Source of the DNA: Saprospirales bacterium
GTDB lineage: Bacteria; Bacteroidota; Bacteroidia; Chitinophagales; Saprospiraceae
NCBI GenBank assembly: GCA_007693915.1
Contig: RECS01000100.1
Location: 1 to 64,000 of the forward strand
DNA length: 64,000 nt
Direction: 5' to 3'
Both the position numbers and the translations under genes were made by a program. Shown piece after piece: positions 29,396 to 38,872 of the stretch; position 1 is the first letter of the stretch, and the number at the start of each line of letters is the position of its first letter. The notes beneath the pieces are model-generated. The model was not told the DNA's origin. It ran no database searches and worked only from the letters and a program-made list of their open reading frames with translations.

Positions 29396-30391
29396 TTATT
29401 CTTCAGAGTTATTTATTACCAATAGATCTTGCTCGGGTCGTTGGATGGGGTCGAATAGTTTGGAGAATTTCCAATTGTACTTTTTATAACAGACGGCAAT
29501 AAAAATAATAGATATAAAAAAGAAACCAATGTTAACTGTAGACACATCAAGTGTAGCAGTATTTTTAAAAAGTGAATAGGTTTGCAGTGCTCCCGCTTCA
29601 TAGTTAATCAAAACTGCTCCGAAAAAATTAGTTGCAAAGTGTGCGCCTAATGCCAACTCAAGTGAATCATCAAGAATAGTAATAATTCCAAGCAAGAGCC
29701 CTGCCTGAGCATAGTAAATCATCATAGGCCCTAGCCCATATTTATGAACTTCGGGATTCATATAGTGCACCGCAGCGAAGCAAAATGTAGAAAGTACAAG
29801 TGCAATAAGCTTTGAGTTGAGATAATATCCAAACTTTTGCATAAGCCAACCCCGGAAAAACAATTCTTCGAAGGAAGTTTGAATAGGTAACAAGGTCAAG
29901 GCAATAACTAACAAAAAGAAAAAAGAAAAAAAGGAAAACCTAAATACGTAATCATCCCATGAGGAAATGAGAGAAAATGACTCTACTAACAAACCAAGTA
30001 TCAGCCAAAACCCAAACCCAAAACCTATTTTCTTCCAACAAAAGGTTCCGTGATAATTAACCAGGGTGCGCCAGGACCTTTTGTTAAGCCATTGGATACC
30101 GAATGCCAAACCTGCCATTGCACCAACAAAACTCAAAAGCAACAGAAGAAGGGTTAAATTTAAATCCAGTCCAAGTACACTTAGATCGCCTTGCTGCAAT
30201 TGATCAAAATCTATGACCTCACCTTCAGCTCCTGCTATCATACCTTTTACAAGAACGGCAACTGTTAATGGTATTTGTCCAACAATGTAGCCCAGAACCA
30301 CAAGAAGAAATACACCGATAAATGACCAGAAGGCGGTTTGACCTTTAAAAACAGCTTCAAAAAATCCTTTTTTGATTACAATTTTTGACAT
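29396..30391 (-). CDS. CPBP-family intramembrane glutamic endopeptidase
   Basis: Multi-TM; SFEELFFRGWLMQKFG (EExxxR), FAAVHYMNPE, and ALGAHFATN. Confidence 0.85.
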   Translation of the reverse strand: MSKIVIKKGFFEAVFKGQTAFWSFIGVFLLVVLGYIVGQIPLTVAVLVKGMIAGAEGEVIDFDQLQQGDLSVLGLDLNLTLLLLLLSFVGAMAGLAFGIQWLNKRSWRTLVNYHGTFCWKKIGFGFGFWLILGLLVESFSLISSWDDYVFRFSFFSFFFLLVIALTLLPIQTSFEELFFRGWLMQKFGYYLNSKLIALVLSTFCFAAVHYMNPEVHKYGLGPMMIYYAQAGLLLGIITILDDSLELALGAHFATNFFGAVLINYEAGALQTYSLFKNTATLDVSTVNIGFFFISIIFIAVCYKKYNWKFSKLFDPIQRPEQDLLVINNSEE

Positions 30392-30494
30392 AATAGTTAA
30401 TTTTATCCTGAGTAAACTTGACTCTAAAATACCTATTTAGAAAATTAACATTAACGAAATTCCTAAATTATTTTGTTTAAGAAAAGGAGCTTAT

Positions 30495-30502
30495 TAATTT
30501 TG
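30495..30502 (+). promoter_or_regulatory. Putative -7 promoter element (TAATTTTG)
   Basis: TAnnTTTG about 8 nt before the ORF-track start, supporting a downstream translation start at 30586. Confidence 0.4.
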
Positions 30503-30585
30503 CGGGTCAAATGTACAAAACAGAAATTGAGATTAAACAATTTGCATCCTGTTTTGCTTTAATATTTTTAATGGAGAAAACAATT

Positions 30586-31164
30586 ATGAAACAAGCCGAA
30601 GGAATAAAGAACAACCCCAATTTATTTTTTATAGTCTTATTCATTTTTTTTGCTGCACTCAGCAGATTAATACCTCATCCACCGAACTTTACTGCAGTAG
30701 GAGCAATAGCCGTATTTGGAGGAGCGTATTTCAATAGAAAATGGTTGGCATGGATAGTGCCCGTAATTGCAGTTTGGTTTACAGATATACTTCTTAACAA
30801 TATTGTTTATGCTCAATATTATGAAGGTTTTGTTTTGGTAACCAATAATTTCCTGTTCACTGCTACGGCATTGATCTTAATAGTTTTACTTGCGCAAACG
30901 CTATTGAAAAAAATATCGGTACTGAATGTTTTTGGCGCAAGTATTGGAGCTTCAGCGATATTTTTCCTTATTTCTAATTTTGGGGTTTGGTTAATAAGTG
31001 CCTATTACCCTGCTAATATTCCCGGACTTTTAGCTGCCTATACTGCGGGACTTCCCTTTTTCCTTAACACCTTAGCCGGAGATCTATTTTATTGCACCTT
31101 GATGTTTGGCTCATTTGCCGTTTTGAATAGATATGTTTTAACTCCTGCCACTAAAAGTGCATAA
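30586..31164 (+). CDS. DUF6580-like integral membrane protein (ECF S-component-like appearance)
   Basis: MKQAEGIKNNPNLFFIVLFIFFAALSRLIPHPPNFTAVGAIAVFGGAYFNRKWLAWIVPV; multiple TM. Start moved from 30511. Confidence 0.7.
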   Translation: MKQAEGIKNNPNLFFIVLFIFFAALSRLIPHPPNFTAVGAIAVFGGAYFNRKWLAWIVPVIAVWFTDILLNNIVYAQYYEGFVLVTNNFLFTATALILIVLLAQTLLKKISVLNVFGASIGASAIFFLISNFGVWLISAYYPANIPGLLAAYTAGLPFFLNTLAGDLFYCTLMFGSFAVLNRYVLTPATKSA

Positions 31165-31166
31165 TC

Positions 31167-31313
31167 ATGACTAGCCTTAAACAAGGCGTCGATTACGTCA
31201 TAGAAAACGGGATGTTTGTTTTTACCGCAGATTATCTTCGGAGAAGAGGTAAATGTTGCGACTCCGGCTGTAAAAACTGCCCTTACTGTAAAAAAAACAA
31301 TAATACTGATTAA
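31167..31313 (+). CDS. Small Cys-rich protein, DUF5522-like (48 aa; not in the ORF track)
   Basis: MTSLKQGVDYVIENGMFVFTADYLRRRGKCCDSGCKNCPYCKKNNNTD*; starts 2 nt after the preceding stop; ENGxxVFTxxYxxRRGxCC-GCxxCPY pattern. Confidence 0.78.
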   Translation: MTSLKQGVDYVIENGMFVFTADYLRRRGKCCDSGCKNCPYCKKNNNTD

Positions 31314-31327
31314 TCTTGACTGATATT

Positions 31328-31882
31328 TTAGGCTTCGTCTTTTTTCCAGAGAACTTCTTCAGCTTTATTAATTAAAGCAATTTCCCGACCTAATTGGAAA
31401 AAATAATCAGATAACCTATTGAGGAACTTAACCGCAAGCGGATGAATTTCTGCTTCACCAGATAATGAAACCACTCTTCTCTCAGCTCGGCGACAAACCG
31501 TTCGACAGACATGTGCTTGTGAAACACATATATGACCACCGGGAAGTATGAAATTTGTTAAAGTTGGAAGTTGGGTATCTTTAGCATCTATCCAACTCTC
31601 CAATTGATTGATAAATGATTCCTCTACAGGAGGGGGATCTGTAATCTTTTTTCCGGGTGTTGCAAGGTAGGACCCCAAATCAAAAAGCTTATTTTGAACT
31701 CTAAATAATTCTGATTTTATAAGTTCATTATCAATGGTATCTCTCAATAGTCCGATAAAGGAGTTCAATTCATCTACCGTTCCATAGGCTTCAATTCTGA
31801 AGTGATCTTTTGGAACTCTTTTTCCTCCAAACAATGAGGTTTTTCCTTTATCTCCGGTTTTAGTGTAAATTTTAAAGCTCAT
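31328..31882 (-). CDS. PduO-type cob(I)yrinic acid a,c-diamide adenosyltransferase
   Basis: KIYTKTGDKGKTSLFGGKRVPK, YGTVDELNSFIGLLR, FILPGG, CRTVCRRAERR. Confidence 0.93.
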   Translation of the reverse strand: MSFKIYTKTGDKGKTSLFGGKRVPKDHFRIEAYGTVDELNSFIGLLRDTIDNELIKSELFRVQNKLFDLGSYLATPGKKITDPPPVEESFINQLESWIDAKDTQLPTLTNFILPGGHICVSQAHVCRTVCRRAERRVVSLSGEAEIHPLAVKFLNRLSDYFFQLGREIALINKAEEVLWKKDEA

Positions 31883-31891
31883 ACTTTTTAA

Positions 31892-32605
31892 TTAAACTTG
31901 AATAAGTAACCTTTTTATCTCATTATTTTTTTCATCAATTTCTATACTACCATCTCTTAAACGAATTATCCTATGAGCATGTTCAGAAATATCCGGCTCA
32001 TGAGTAACAAGGATAATTGTATTACCATCATTATGAACTTTTTCGAAGATTTCCATTATTTCAATAGAGGTTTTTGTATCTAGATTTCCCGTAGGTTCAT
32101 CTGCAAGGATGATACTAGGATTACAGACCAAAGCCCTGGCAATTGCTACTCTTTGTCGCTGTCCACCGCTAAGTTCATTGGGTTTATGGTCCATCCTGTC
32201 AGTTAGACCTACCTGCTCCAATACAGCCTCTGCCCTTTCTATTCTTTTGGAGCGAGAAACACCACCATAAACTAAAGGTAAGGCAACATTATCAAGGGCT
32301 GTCAATCGTGGCAATAGATTAAAAGTTTGAAAAACAAAACCTATTTGTTTATTTCGAATCTCAGCTAATTCACTGTCAGACATTGTACTTACATCATAGT
32401 CGTTTAATACATAAGAACCCGAGGTAGGTGTATCCAGACATCCCAACACATTCATTAAAGTCGATTTACCTGATCCCGAGGGGCCCATTAGTGCAACATA
32501 TTCATTCTGTTTGATAACTAAATCAATACCACTTAGGGCATTGACCTTTAGCTTACCCATCTGATAAATCTTCCATAAATCTTTTGTCCGGATAATTTCT
32601 TTCAT
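31892..32605 (-). CDS. LolD/MacB-type ABC transporter ATP-binding protein
   Basis: [53 protein letters not shown]. Confidence 0.92.
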   Translation of the reverse strand: MKEIIRTKDLWKIYQMGKLKVNALSGIDLVIKQNEYVALMGPSGSGKSTLMNVLGCLDTPTSGSYVLNDYDVSTMSDSELAEIRNKQIGFVFQTFNLLPRLTALDNVALPLVYGGVSRSKRIERAEAVLEQVGLTDRMDHKPNELSGGQRQRVAIARALVCNPSIILADEPTGNLDTKTSIEIMEIFEKVHNDGNTIILVTHEPDISEHAHRIIRLRDGSIEIDEKNNEIKRLLIQV

Positions 32606-32884
32606 TTGGAGCTGCTTTTTAAGTTTCTAATCATAAAGATAAATATAACGCTGTGGATTCCCCTATTATTTGGAAGTATGGTTCAGGATTATCTGCCAAT
32701 ACACCAAGATAGCCTATCAAGCAAAGTATTTACAACAATTAAAATTTATTATTAGAAGCTAATAATGGGCATTCTCTAATGCTGGCAGGGACTCAATAAA
32801 AATTCAAAGTAATTTAGTAGGATAGTGTAAATTAAAACTTTACATTTATTGTGTAATTATTCAGTACAAAATACGAATTGATCT

Positions 32885-33526
32885 ATGGCTTTATTAATTG
32901 AAAATCAACTTTTCCCGCCTGTACTAAGCTTTGCTTTAGCTTTAAGTAGAGGCAAATTACTCATCGAAGCTTGTGAAAATTACAATAAAGGTAGTTATAG
33001 GAATAAATATGCAATGATGAATTCAGGAGGAATTACCAGACTTTCAGTTCCCTTGAATAAGGGCAAAAATAATTCAAAACCGATTAAAGAGATTACTATA
33101 TCATATGCTGAAAATTGGCAGCAAAACCACTTGCGAACCATTCAGACCAATTACGGAAAAAGCCCTTTCTTTGAAGATTATTTTCCTGAAATTCAACGCA
33201 TTTATTCAATTGATTTTGATTTTTTATTTGATTTTAATTTAAAGGTAATAGCCCTCGTGGTAAAATTGTTAAATATTGATTTAGCAATAGATACTACAGA
33301 TGTGTTCCAGTTTACTTACCCCAAGAACGATTCAGGTATTAAGGATTATAGGAATATGATAGTACCCAAGATGGATACGTGTGACTACCACTTCAAGCCT
33401 TACCCCCAGGTTTTTGAGGATAGACATGGCTTTATCCCCAATTTAAGTATTCTGGATTTATTATTTTGTATGGGACCCGAAAGTGTTTTAATTTTAAAGG
33501 AAACTTATTTTAAAAATACATTATAG
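32885..33526 (+). CDS. WbqC-like family protein
   Basis: LIEACENYNKGSYRNKYAMMNSGGITRLSVPL and NWQQNHLRTIQTNYGKSPFFEDYFPEI are typical of the WbqC family. Confidence 0.8.
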   Translation: MALLIENQLFPPVLSFALALSRGKLLIEACENYNKGSYRNKYAMMNSGGITRLSVPLNKGKNNSKPIKEITISYAENWQQNHLRTIQTNYGKSPFFEDYFPEIQRIYSIDFDFLFDFNLKVIALVVKLLNIDLAIDTTDVFQFTYPKNDSGIKDYRNMIVPKMDTCDYHFKPYPQVFEDRHGFIPNLSILDLLFCMGPESVLILKETYFKNTL

Positions 33527-33638
33527 TTTGAGGCTTTGATTATACTTAATGCTGAGGTTAAATGTTTTAAATTAAATTTAAAGATCGCTTAAAAAGCCCA
33601 TTGGATTATGCCAGCACGGAAAGTTTGCAAACATCCCA

Positions 33639-34181
33639 TTATAAAATCACCCAATCATCAATATATTTACTGAAAATTTTTGCGGTATTATAAGCATCAT
33701 CAAAGGCTCTGTGATGTTCACCTTCAAATTCAAACTTCTCTGTTTTTATCGCTTTCATCAATCCAATGGGCTTTGCAAGTTGTTGAATTTGAGCATATTG
33801 GTTTTTTATATTAATAAAATCCTGTTCCCAGAATATTTCCAAATTATGAAACTGACAATTCATTTTCAACAAACGCTCATCAAAAGCACCCCATGCTATG
33901 AATCTGTAATCGGGCTGCAGTTCTATCCAGTTTAATAAAAGGTCGTAATTAACCGGAAACAATTTTGCTTTATCGACATCTGCTTGTTGAATACCTGTCA
34001 ATTCCATACAGAAATAAGAAAGTTTAGGATGTATCACCGGTTGAACAAAACAGCAAAACTTATCAACAAGATGTCCGTAACGATCAAGTCGGACTGCACC
34101 TATCTCAATTATTTCTTGTTCTTCGGGTGTTTTTGGAAATTTCCAGCAGGTAGCTTCGAAATCAATAACAATGTAATTCAC
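33639..34181 (-). CDS. DEDDh 3'-5' exonuclease family protein
   Basis: VIDFEATCW (ExoI), FIAWGAFDERLL (ExoII), HHRAFDDAYNTAKIF (ExoIII). Confidence 0.9.
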   Translation of the reverse strand: MNYIVIDFEATCWKFPKTPEEQEIIEIGAVRLDRYGHLVDKFCCFVQPVIHPKLSYFCMELTGIQQADVDKAKLFPVNYDLLLNWIELQPDYRFIAWGAFDERLLKMNCQFHNLEIFWEQDFINIKNQYAQIQQLAKPIGLMKAIKTEKFEFEGEHHRAFDDAYNTAKIFSKYIDDWVIL

Positions 34182-34202
34182 AATATGAAGTGTAGAATGC
34201 GA

Positions 34203-35921
34203 TCAAATAAATTCAGAAAAATTAATTTTCTCTGCAAACAGTTGTTTATCATAAACGTTCAGGCGATTGTGGTAAAAATACAATAATTTAACATCTTCTG
34301 AACTGATGAATCCTTTCTTATTGTTTAGCTTCAATGGTTTCCGAACGGAATAATGACCTAATTCAGATATTCCGTTGTGAAGTATTTTTTCAATTGACAA
34401 CATGAATTGGGGAGTTAATTTTAATCCCTCTTTTTTCTGAAGTTTTTTTATCCGTTCTAATAATATTTCAGAAAATGCAGTGAATTTCTTTATTGGCAAT
34501 TTGACATCTGATTCCTCCAATAAAAATAAATCGTAAATATCTTTATCGCTTTCCAGTCTCTCTAAAAATTTAAATGCACAATAAGCAGCAAATTGAGCAG
34601 TCAATACAACATTATCTTTTTTATAACTGAGAAGAACAGCCTCAGAAAGCTTTTTGGTATAAATTGACTCTCGCTGCAAATTCCTTTTAACTACCTCACC
34701 AACAGCAAAGTAATCTTTTACCTGTATAGAGTTTCCTTTAACATCTGTGCTGTTTCCTTCAAAATCTACAGGATTCCCTAACACATCCATAGGTTGACCA
34801 AAAGAAACCCAGGTGGTCTGTCTTTTACTGAATAAATGATTAAAAAAAGTGAGTTTAGAGAATCGTTTTACTTTTTTGTATTTGCGTTTGAAGTACTTTT
34901 CTTTCCCTTCATTCCTCAGATATTCGTCAATCATAACTCTAGCTTCCAATACAAAGGGATATGATAGGATAACGGGCACCACAAAAACCTTTTTCTCTGA
35001 GCCATTTTCTATAAGTTTTCGCTGAGCTTCAATCAAGGTACCTAATAGTCCCATTTTAACTTTGGTTTCAAGAGCACCTGATCTAGATCGGGTGCCCCCG
35101 GGAAAAAACAAGTTATTTACCCCGGAAGTGGTCATCCGTCTAGACATAGTTTTAAGTGTTTCCAAATACACCCTGTTCTTCTTTCTTCTATCAAGACGGT
35201 ATGCTCCCAATCTGTTCATAAAATAAGCAGCGAATTCGCTATTGTATAAATTAAGACCTGCTCCGTAACAAAAGGAGGGCAAACCTGCTTTAAAGTCAAT
35301 GGCATAACCTATGAAAATGGAATCGAGATTTGAAGAATGAGTGGGTAGTAAAACAACAGTTCCTTTATTCATTAACTCCCTGACCTGAGGCACATGGCCG
35401 GTTAATTTAATTTTATCCAAGAGCGCCTTTCGTCTGCCCCAGAAAGGCATGTTTTCCCAAAAGCGATTAAACAGGATTTTGAAAAAGATGGTCAGTGCTA
35501 TTCGAGCAAATTTGAAAGTTTTAATTTTAAAACTTCCTACTATCTCTTCTGAATATCTGTTAACGACCTTATATAGAAGCTCCTTAGATTTATCGCCAGC
35601 TAATTCAACAGGAAGCGTTTTGATTTGAGTAAGTTTTTCCTCAATGCGTCTCCAAAATAGTTTTTCATTAGGAGGATCAACTTTCCAAGGTGTTTTTCGC
35701 ATTCGGATTTTCTCCAGATAAATGGTCTTTGCGATTAATTCCTGAATTCCGCTTACGTCTAAGTCGTCCCTAAGGAGATTTTCTATCGTCAATTGATTCA
35801 ATTCCTCGACAAATTCACCTCTTTTTTCACTTAATCGATGGATAGGCCAATTTTTCAAATCACTATCAAAATGATCAAATCGGTAATCTACTGCCTTTTC
35901 TAAGATGGTTATTTTCTCCAT
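34203..35921 (-). CDS. Glycerol-phosphate / lysophosphatidate acyltransferase family protein
   Basis: VVLLPTHSSNLDSIFIGYAI (HxxxxD-type), LFFPGGTRSRSG. Confidence 0.85.
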   Translation of the reverse strand: MEKITILEKAVDYRFDHFDSDLKNWPIHRLSEKRGEFVEELNQLTIENLLRDDLDVSGIQELIAKTIYLEKIRMRKTPWKVDPPNEKLFWRRIEEKLTQIKTLPVELAGDKSKELLYKVVNRYSEEIVGSFKIKTFKFARIALTIFFKILFNRFWENMPFWGRRKALLDKIKLTGHVPQVRELMNKGTVVLLPTHSSNLDSIFIGYAIDFKAGLPSFCYGAGLNLYNSEFAAYFMNRLGAYRLDRRKKNRVYLETLKTMSRRMTTSGVNNLFFPGGTRSRSGALETKVKMGLLGTLIEAQRKLIENGSEKKVFVVPVILSYPFVLEARVMIDEYLRNEGKEKYFKRKYKKVKRFSKLTFFNHLFSKRQTTWVSFGQPMDVLGNPVDFEGNSTDVKGNSIQVKDYFAVGEVVKRNLQRESIYTKKLSEAVLLSYKKDNVVLTAQFAAYCAFKFLERLESDKDIYDLFLLEESDVKLPIKKFTAFSEILLERIKKLQKKEGLKLTPQFMLSIEKILHNGISELGHYSVRKPLKLNNKKGFISSEDVKLLYFYHNRLNVYDKQLFAEKINFSEFI

Positions 35922-35977
35922 TAAATAGATAAAAAATCAGTTTGGTTTATCTAATAAGTTGCAAATATACCTCAATG

Positions 35978-36583
35978 TCAGGAAAGCTGATCTTTAAAAA
36001 TTTGATTAGTCCTATTTATAAAATCCAGCAACTCTTGCTTACCTTCCTTTTTATCAGTTGAGGTGATCAACACTTCAGGTAGTCTTTCATAAATTTGGAG
36101 AATAGCATCTTGAATAATCTTAATTTGTTTTGTTCGACCTGACTTCTTTATTTTATCGACTTTTGTAAAAACTAAAACCCAAGGTATCCCGTTTAATGCT
36201 AGTTCTTCCATAAATTGAAGGTCGATAGATTGAGGGGGAACACTGGCATCTATTAAAACCATGGCACACATCAGATTGGGACGCGTTCTCAGGTATTCCC
36301 AGAGCTCTTTGTCCCATTTTCGTCGCTGAGATTTGGAAACATGCGCATACCCATAACCTGGAAGATCAGTTAAAACCCATTCGCTGTCTATTTCAAAAAG
36401 ATTTAAAGATCTGGTCTTGCCCGGCTTTTTAGATATATGTGCTAAATCCTTGACGCCGGTAATAAAGTTAATCAAACTTGATTTACCTACATTGGACCTG
36501 CCAATCATAGCATATTCAGGTATATTAAGTTCAGGACATTGTCCTACCCTTTCAAAGCTCCCTAAAAATTTTATGTTTTTCAT
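35978..36583 (-). CDS. engB: Ribosome biogenesis GTP-binding protein YihA/YsxC/EngB
   Basis: AMIGRSNVGKSSLINFI, KPGKTRSLN, LTDLPGYGYAHVSK, TKVDK. Confidence 0.95.
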   Translation of the reverse strand: MKNIKFLGSFERVGQCPELNIPEYAMIGRSNVGKSSLINFITGVKDLAHISKKPGKTRSLNLFEIDSEWVLTDLPGYGYAHVSKSQRRKWDKELWEYLRTRPNLMCAMVLIDASVPPQSIDLQFMEELALNGIPWVLVFTKVDKIKKSGRTKQIKIIQDAILQIYERLPEVLITSTDKKEGKQELLDFINRTNQIFKDQLS

Positions 36584-36708
36584 CTATCTTACAACTTATT
36601 CACAATCTCAATCGTATCCTAATTAAAAGAACCAAACAAAGGTAACCTTTAGGTATAGGTTTTTTATTAATACTTTCCAATAATTCATGCTTGAAGTAGT
36701 TATTTTAT

Positions 36709-36716
36709 TAATTTTG
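36709..36716 (+). promoter_or_regulatory. Putative -7 promoter element (TAATTTTG) with upstream TTG
   Basis: TAnnTTTG 14 nt upstream of the ATG at 36731; TTG near 36691. Confidence 0.35.
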
Positions 36717-36730
36717 CACATTGAAGTTCT

Positions 36731-37381
36731 ATGCGAAGAGTTTTTTCATTAGTTTTGGTCATTGCAGGTCTCGTTTTACCATCCCTGCATCAATTAGATG
36801 CTCAGGTCAATATTGGCATTAGAGCAGGTCTTTCCACTACCCATCTTGAACCTCGTGAACTCCTCATTAAAGATCAAAATGAGCTTGATCTATTTTTAAT
36901 AAGAGTTAAAGAAATAAATTACGGTGTACATATAGGACTAATGTTCAGACTGCAGATGAACTCATTTTTCATTCAACCTGAATTCTTATACAATTCGCAT
37001 AGTGTAGATTATGAATTTGATGAAGTCCAATATCCGGAATTACAAGGCTTGGTATTATCTGAACGATTTCAACAAATTGACATACCACTGATGATGGGTT
37101 TTAAATTTGGTTTTTTTAGAATAAATGCAGGTCCTGTCGGTCATATCAATTTGAATGCTGTCTCTGATCTTACGAATCAACCAGGCTTTAGATCAAAATT
37201 AGATGATTTAACACTTGGCTATCAAGCTGGAATAGGTATTGATATCTGGAATATACATTTGGATTTCAGGTATGAAGGTAATTTTAATAATTACGGGGAG
37301 CACATCACATTTTTTGATAGAGACTATGACTTTTCCGATACCCCTACAAGACTAATTGCCAGTCTGGGATTTGTGTTTTAA
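36731..37381 (+). CDS. PorT-like / outer membrane beta-barrel protein
   Basis: Signal peptide, NIGIRAGLSTTHLEP, alternating beta strands, ASLGFVF terminus. Confidence 0.7.
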   Translation: MRRVFSLVLVIAGLVLPSLHQLDAQVNIGIRAGLSTTHLEPRELLIKDQNELDLFLIRVKEINYGVHIGLMFRLQMNSFFIQPEFLYNSHSVDYEFDEVQYPELQGLVLSERFQQIDIPLMMGFKFGFFRINAGPVGHINLNAVSDLTNQPGFRSKLDDLTLGYQAGIGIDIWNIHLDFRYEGNFNNYGEHITFFDRDYDFSDTPTRLIASLGFVF

Positions 37382-37388
37382 TATTCGA

Positions 37389-38195
37389 TTATTCTTTTTT
37401 CCTGTAGGGAAATAATTTAAGTCCACTTTTTCTTAGCAATCTTATCAACCCAAATTCACCCGACAGATGACCGGCACCTACTGCCGCCATTATTTTCCTT
37501 TCCATTTGGATTTCCTGTATCAAGTTTGTATGCATTTTAAAGTTTCTCTCAAAAAGCAAGGGCTTGCGCATTGCACCCAAAGGTTTTTTGCTAATTCTGT
37601 AAAGCTGATGGATATCTTCTTCTTTGTATTGGTTTATCAAATGTTGAATATTCTTTCTTATTGTGTTTAAATTTTTGGATAATGAATACAACTCAGACCC
37701 CTTTAAATGATCATTTAGTTGCTGCATACTTTCATACTCCTGTGTGAGAGAAATTAAACCTTGTACAGGAATCCCCTTTTTTACAGCAATCGAAAATAAT
37801 TTCATATCCATCCCCTCGTCTAGTGAAGCATTTGACAAACTGGTTTCAATATAACTCATCAAAATCACCGGATTGATCCTTCTGAAATGATCCGGATTTA
37901 AGCCACAAAACTTGGTGAGGTTCTTTTTTAGTCTATTGTATTTTCGATCTGAGTAAGAAGACTTTAGATCGAGAGTATGAAGGCTATCTTCATTGGGCTT
38001 GAAAATACCCTTATTCCACTCACCGGGATTGACTTCAAGAAATAGACAATCAACAGAATCAAGAAGATGAAGGGGAAGATCCAATTTGGAATTAACATCA
38101 GGATGATTGATGTGAATGGTACCGAAAAGATAACCGGCTAAATCTAGATTAGCAAAGCGTATTTCCCAAAGTAAACTTTTTTTTCTCATAGGCAC
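37389..38195 (-). CDS. TraB/GumN family protein
   Basis: LLWEIRFANLDLAGYLFGTIHINHPD, CLFLEVNPGEW, MAAVGAGHLSGEFGLIRLLRKSG. Confidence 0.85.
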   Translation of the reverse strand: MPMRKKSLLWEIRFANLDLAGYLFGTIHINHPDVNSKLDLPLHLLDSVDCLFLEVNPGEWNKGIFKPNEDSLHTLDLKSSYSDRKYNRLKKNLTKFCGLNPDHFRRINPVILMSYIETSLSNASLDEGMDMKLFSIAVKKGIPVQGLISLTQEYESMQQLNDHLKGSELYSLSKNLNTIRKNIQHLINQYKEEDIHQLYRISKKPLGAMRKPLLFERNFKMHTNLIQEIQMERKIMAAVGAGHLSGEFGLIRLLRKSGLKLFPYRKKE

Positions 38196-38201
38196 AATAA
38201 A

Positions 38202-38236
38202 AAAGGTCTTTCCGAATAGTTACCGAAAAGACCTTT
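38202..38236 (-). terminator. Terminator-like hairpin downstream of the Lrp/AsnC gene
   Basis: AAAGGTCTTTCCG ... CGAAAAGACCTTT (12/13), with A-run on the + strand, i.e. T-run on the - strand. Confidence 0.65.
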
Positions 38237-38257
38237 GCATAATTTTAACCAAATAAA

Positions 38258-38758
38258 TTAATAGTTAAATGGCAACACTTTGCTATCCTTCGCTTTTGAA
38301 AGAGCTATAAGTGTTTTCATTCTTTCTATTTCCTCAATTTGACTTAAGGTTCTGAACAATAATTGTTCGTAAGCAGCCATATCTTTACAGATAATCTTTA
38401 ATAAAAGATCTGCTTCGCCTGTAATAATGTAGCACTCAAGAACCTCAGGTATTTTGTTGATTTTCTTGATAAAGTTGTCAAGAGCATTGGGCTTTTGCCA
38501 TGCTAAGTCAACAAGGACAAATGTTTTGACATTAAGTCCTATAGTTTGGGGATCGACAACTGCATGATAGCTAGCTAAAACACCACCTCTTTCCAGTTTT
38601 TTAACCCTTTCCAATGTTGGAGCCGGTGACAAACCAATATTTTTAGATAGTTCTAGATTTGTCAGTTTACTGTTTTCTTGAAGGATTTTCATTACCTTTC
38701 TGTCGGTCTTATCGATCTTTACCTTTATTCGACCAAGTGTCGTGAACTTTTTTGACAT
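38258..38758 (-). CDS. Lrp/AsnC family transcriptional regulator
   Basis: IDKTDRKVMKILQENSKLTNLELSKNIGLSPAPTLERVKKLE, followed by a RAM-like ligand domain. Confidence 0.93.
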   Translation of the reverse strand: MSKKFTTLGRIKVKIDKTDRKVMKILQENSKLTNLELSKNIGLSPAPTLERVKKLERGGVLASYHAVVDPQTIGLNVKTFVLVDLAWQKPNALDNFIKKINKIPEVLECYIITGEADLLLKIICKDMAAYEQLLFRTLSQIEEIERMKTLIALSKAKDSKVLPFNY

Positions 38759-38872
38759 AAAATTTAATCAGTTTAGTTAAATAATAGTTTTGAAACAAAT
38801 TTCAATGTAAATTTACTAAAAAAAAGCAAATGTACAAGTTTAAAACGCATTCTTAAAAAAAATGTTTTATAA

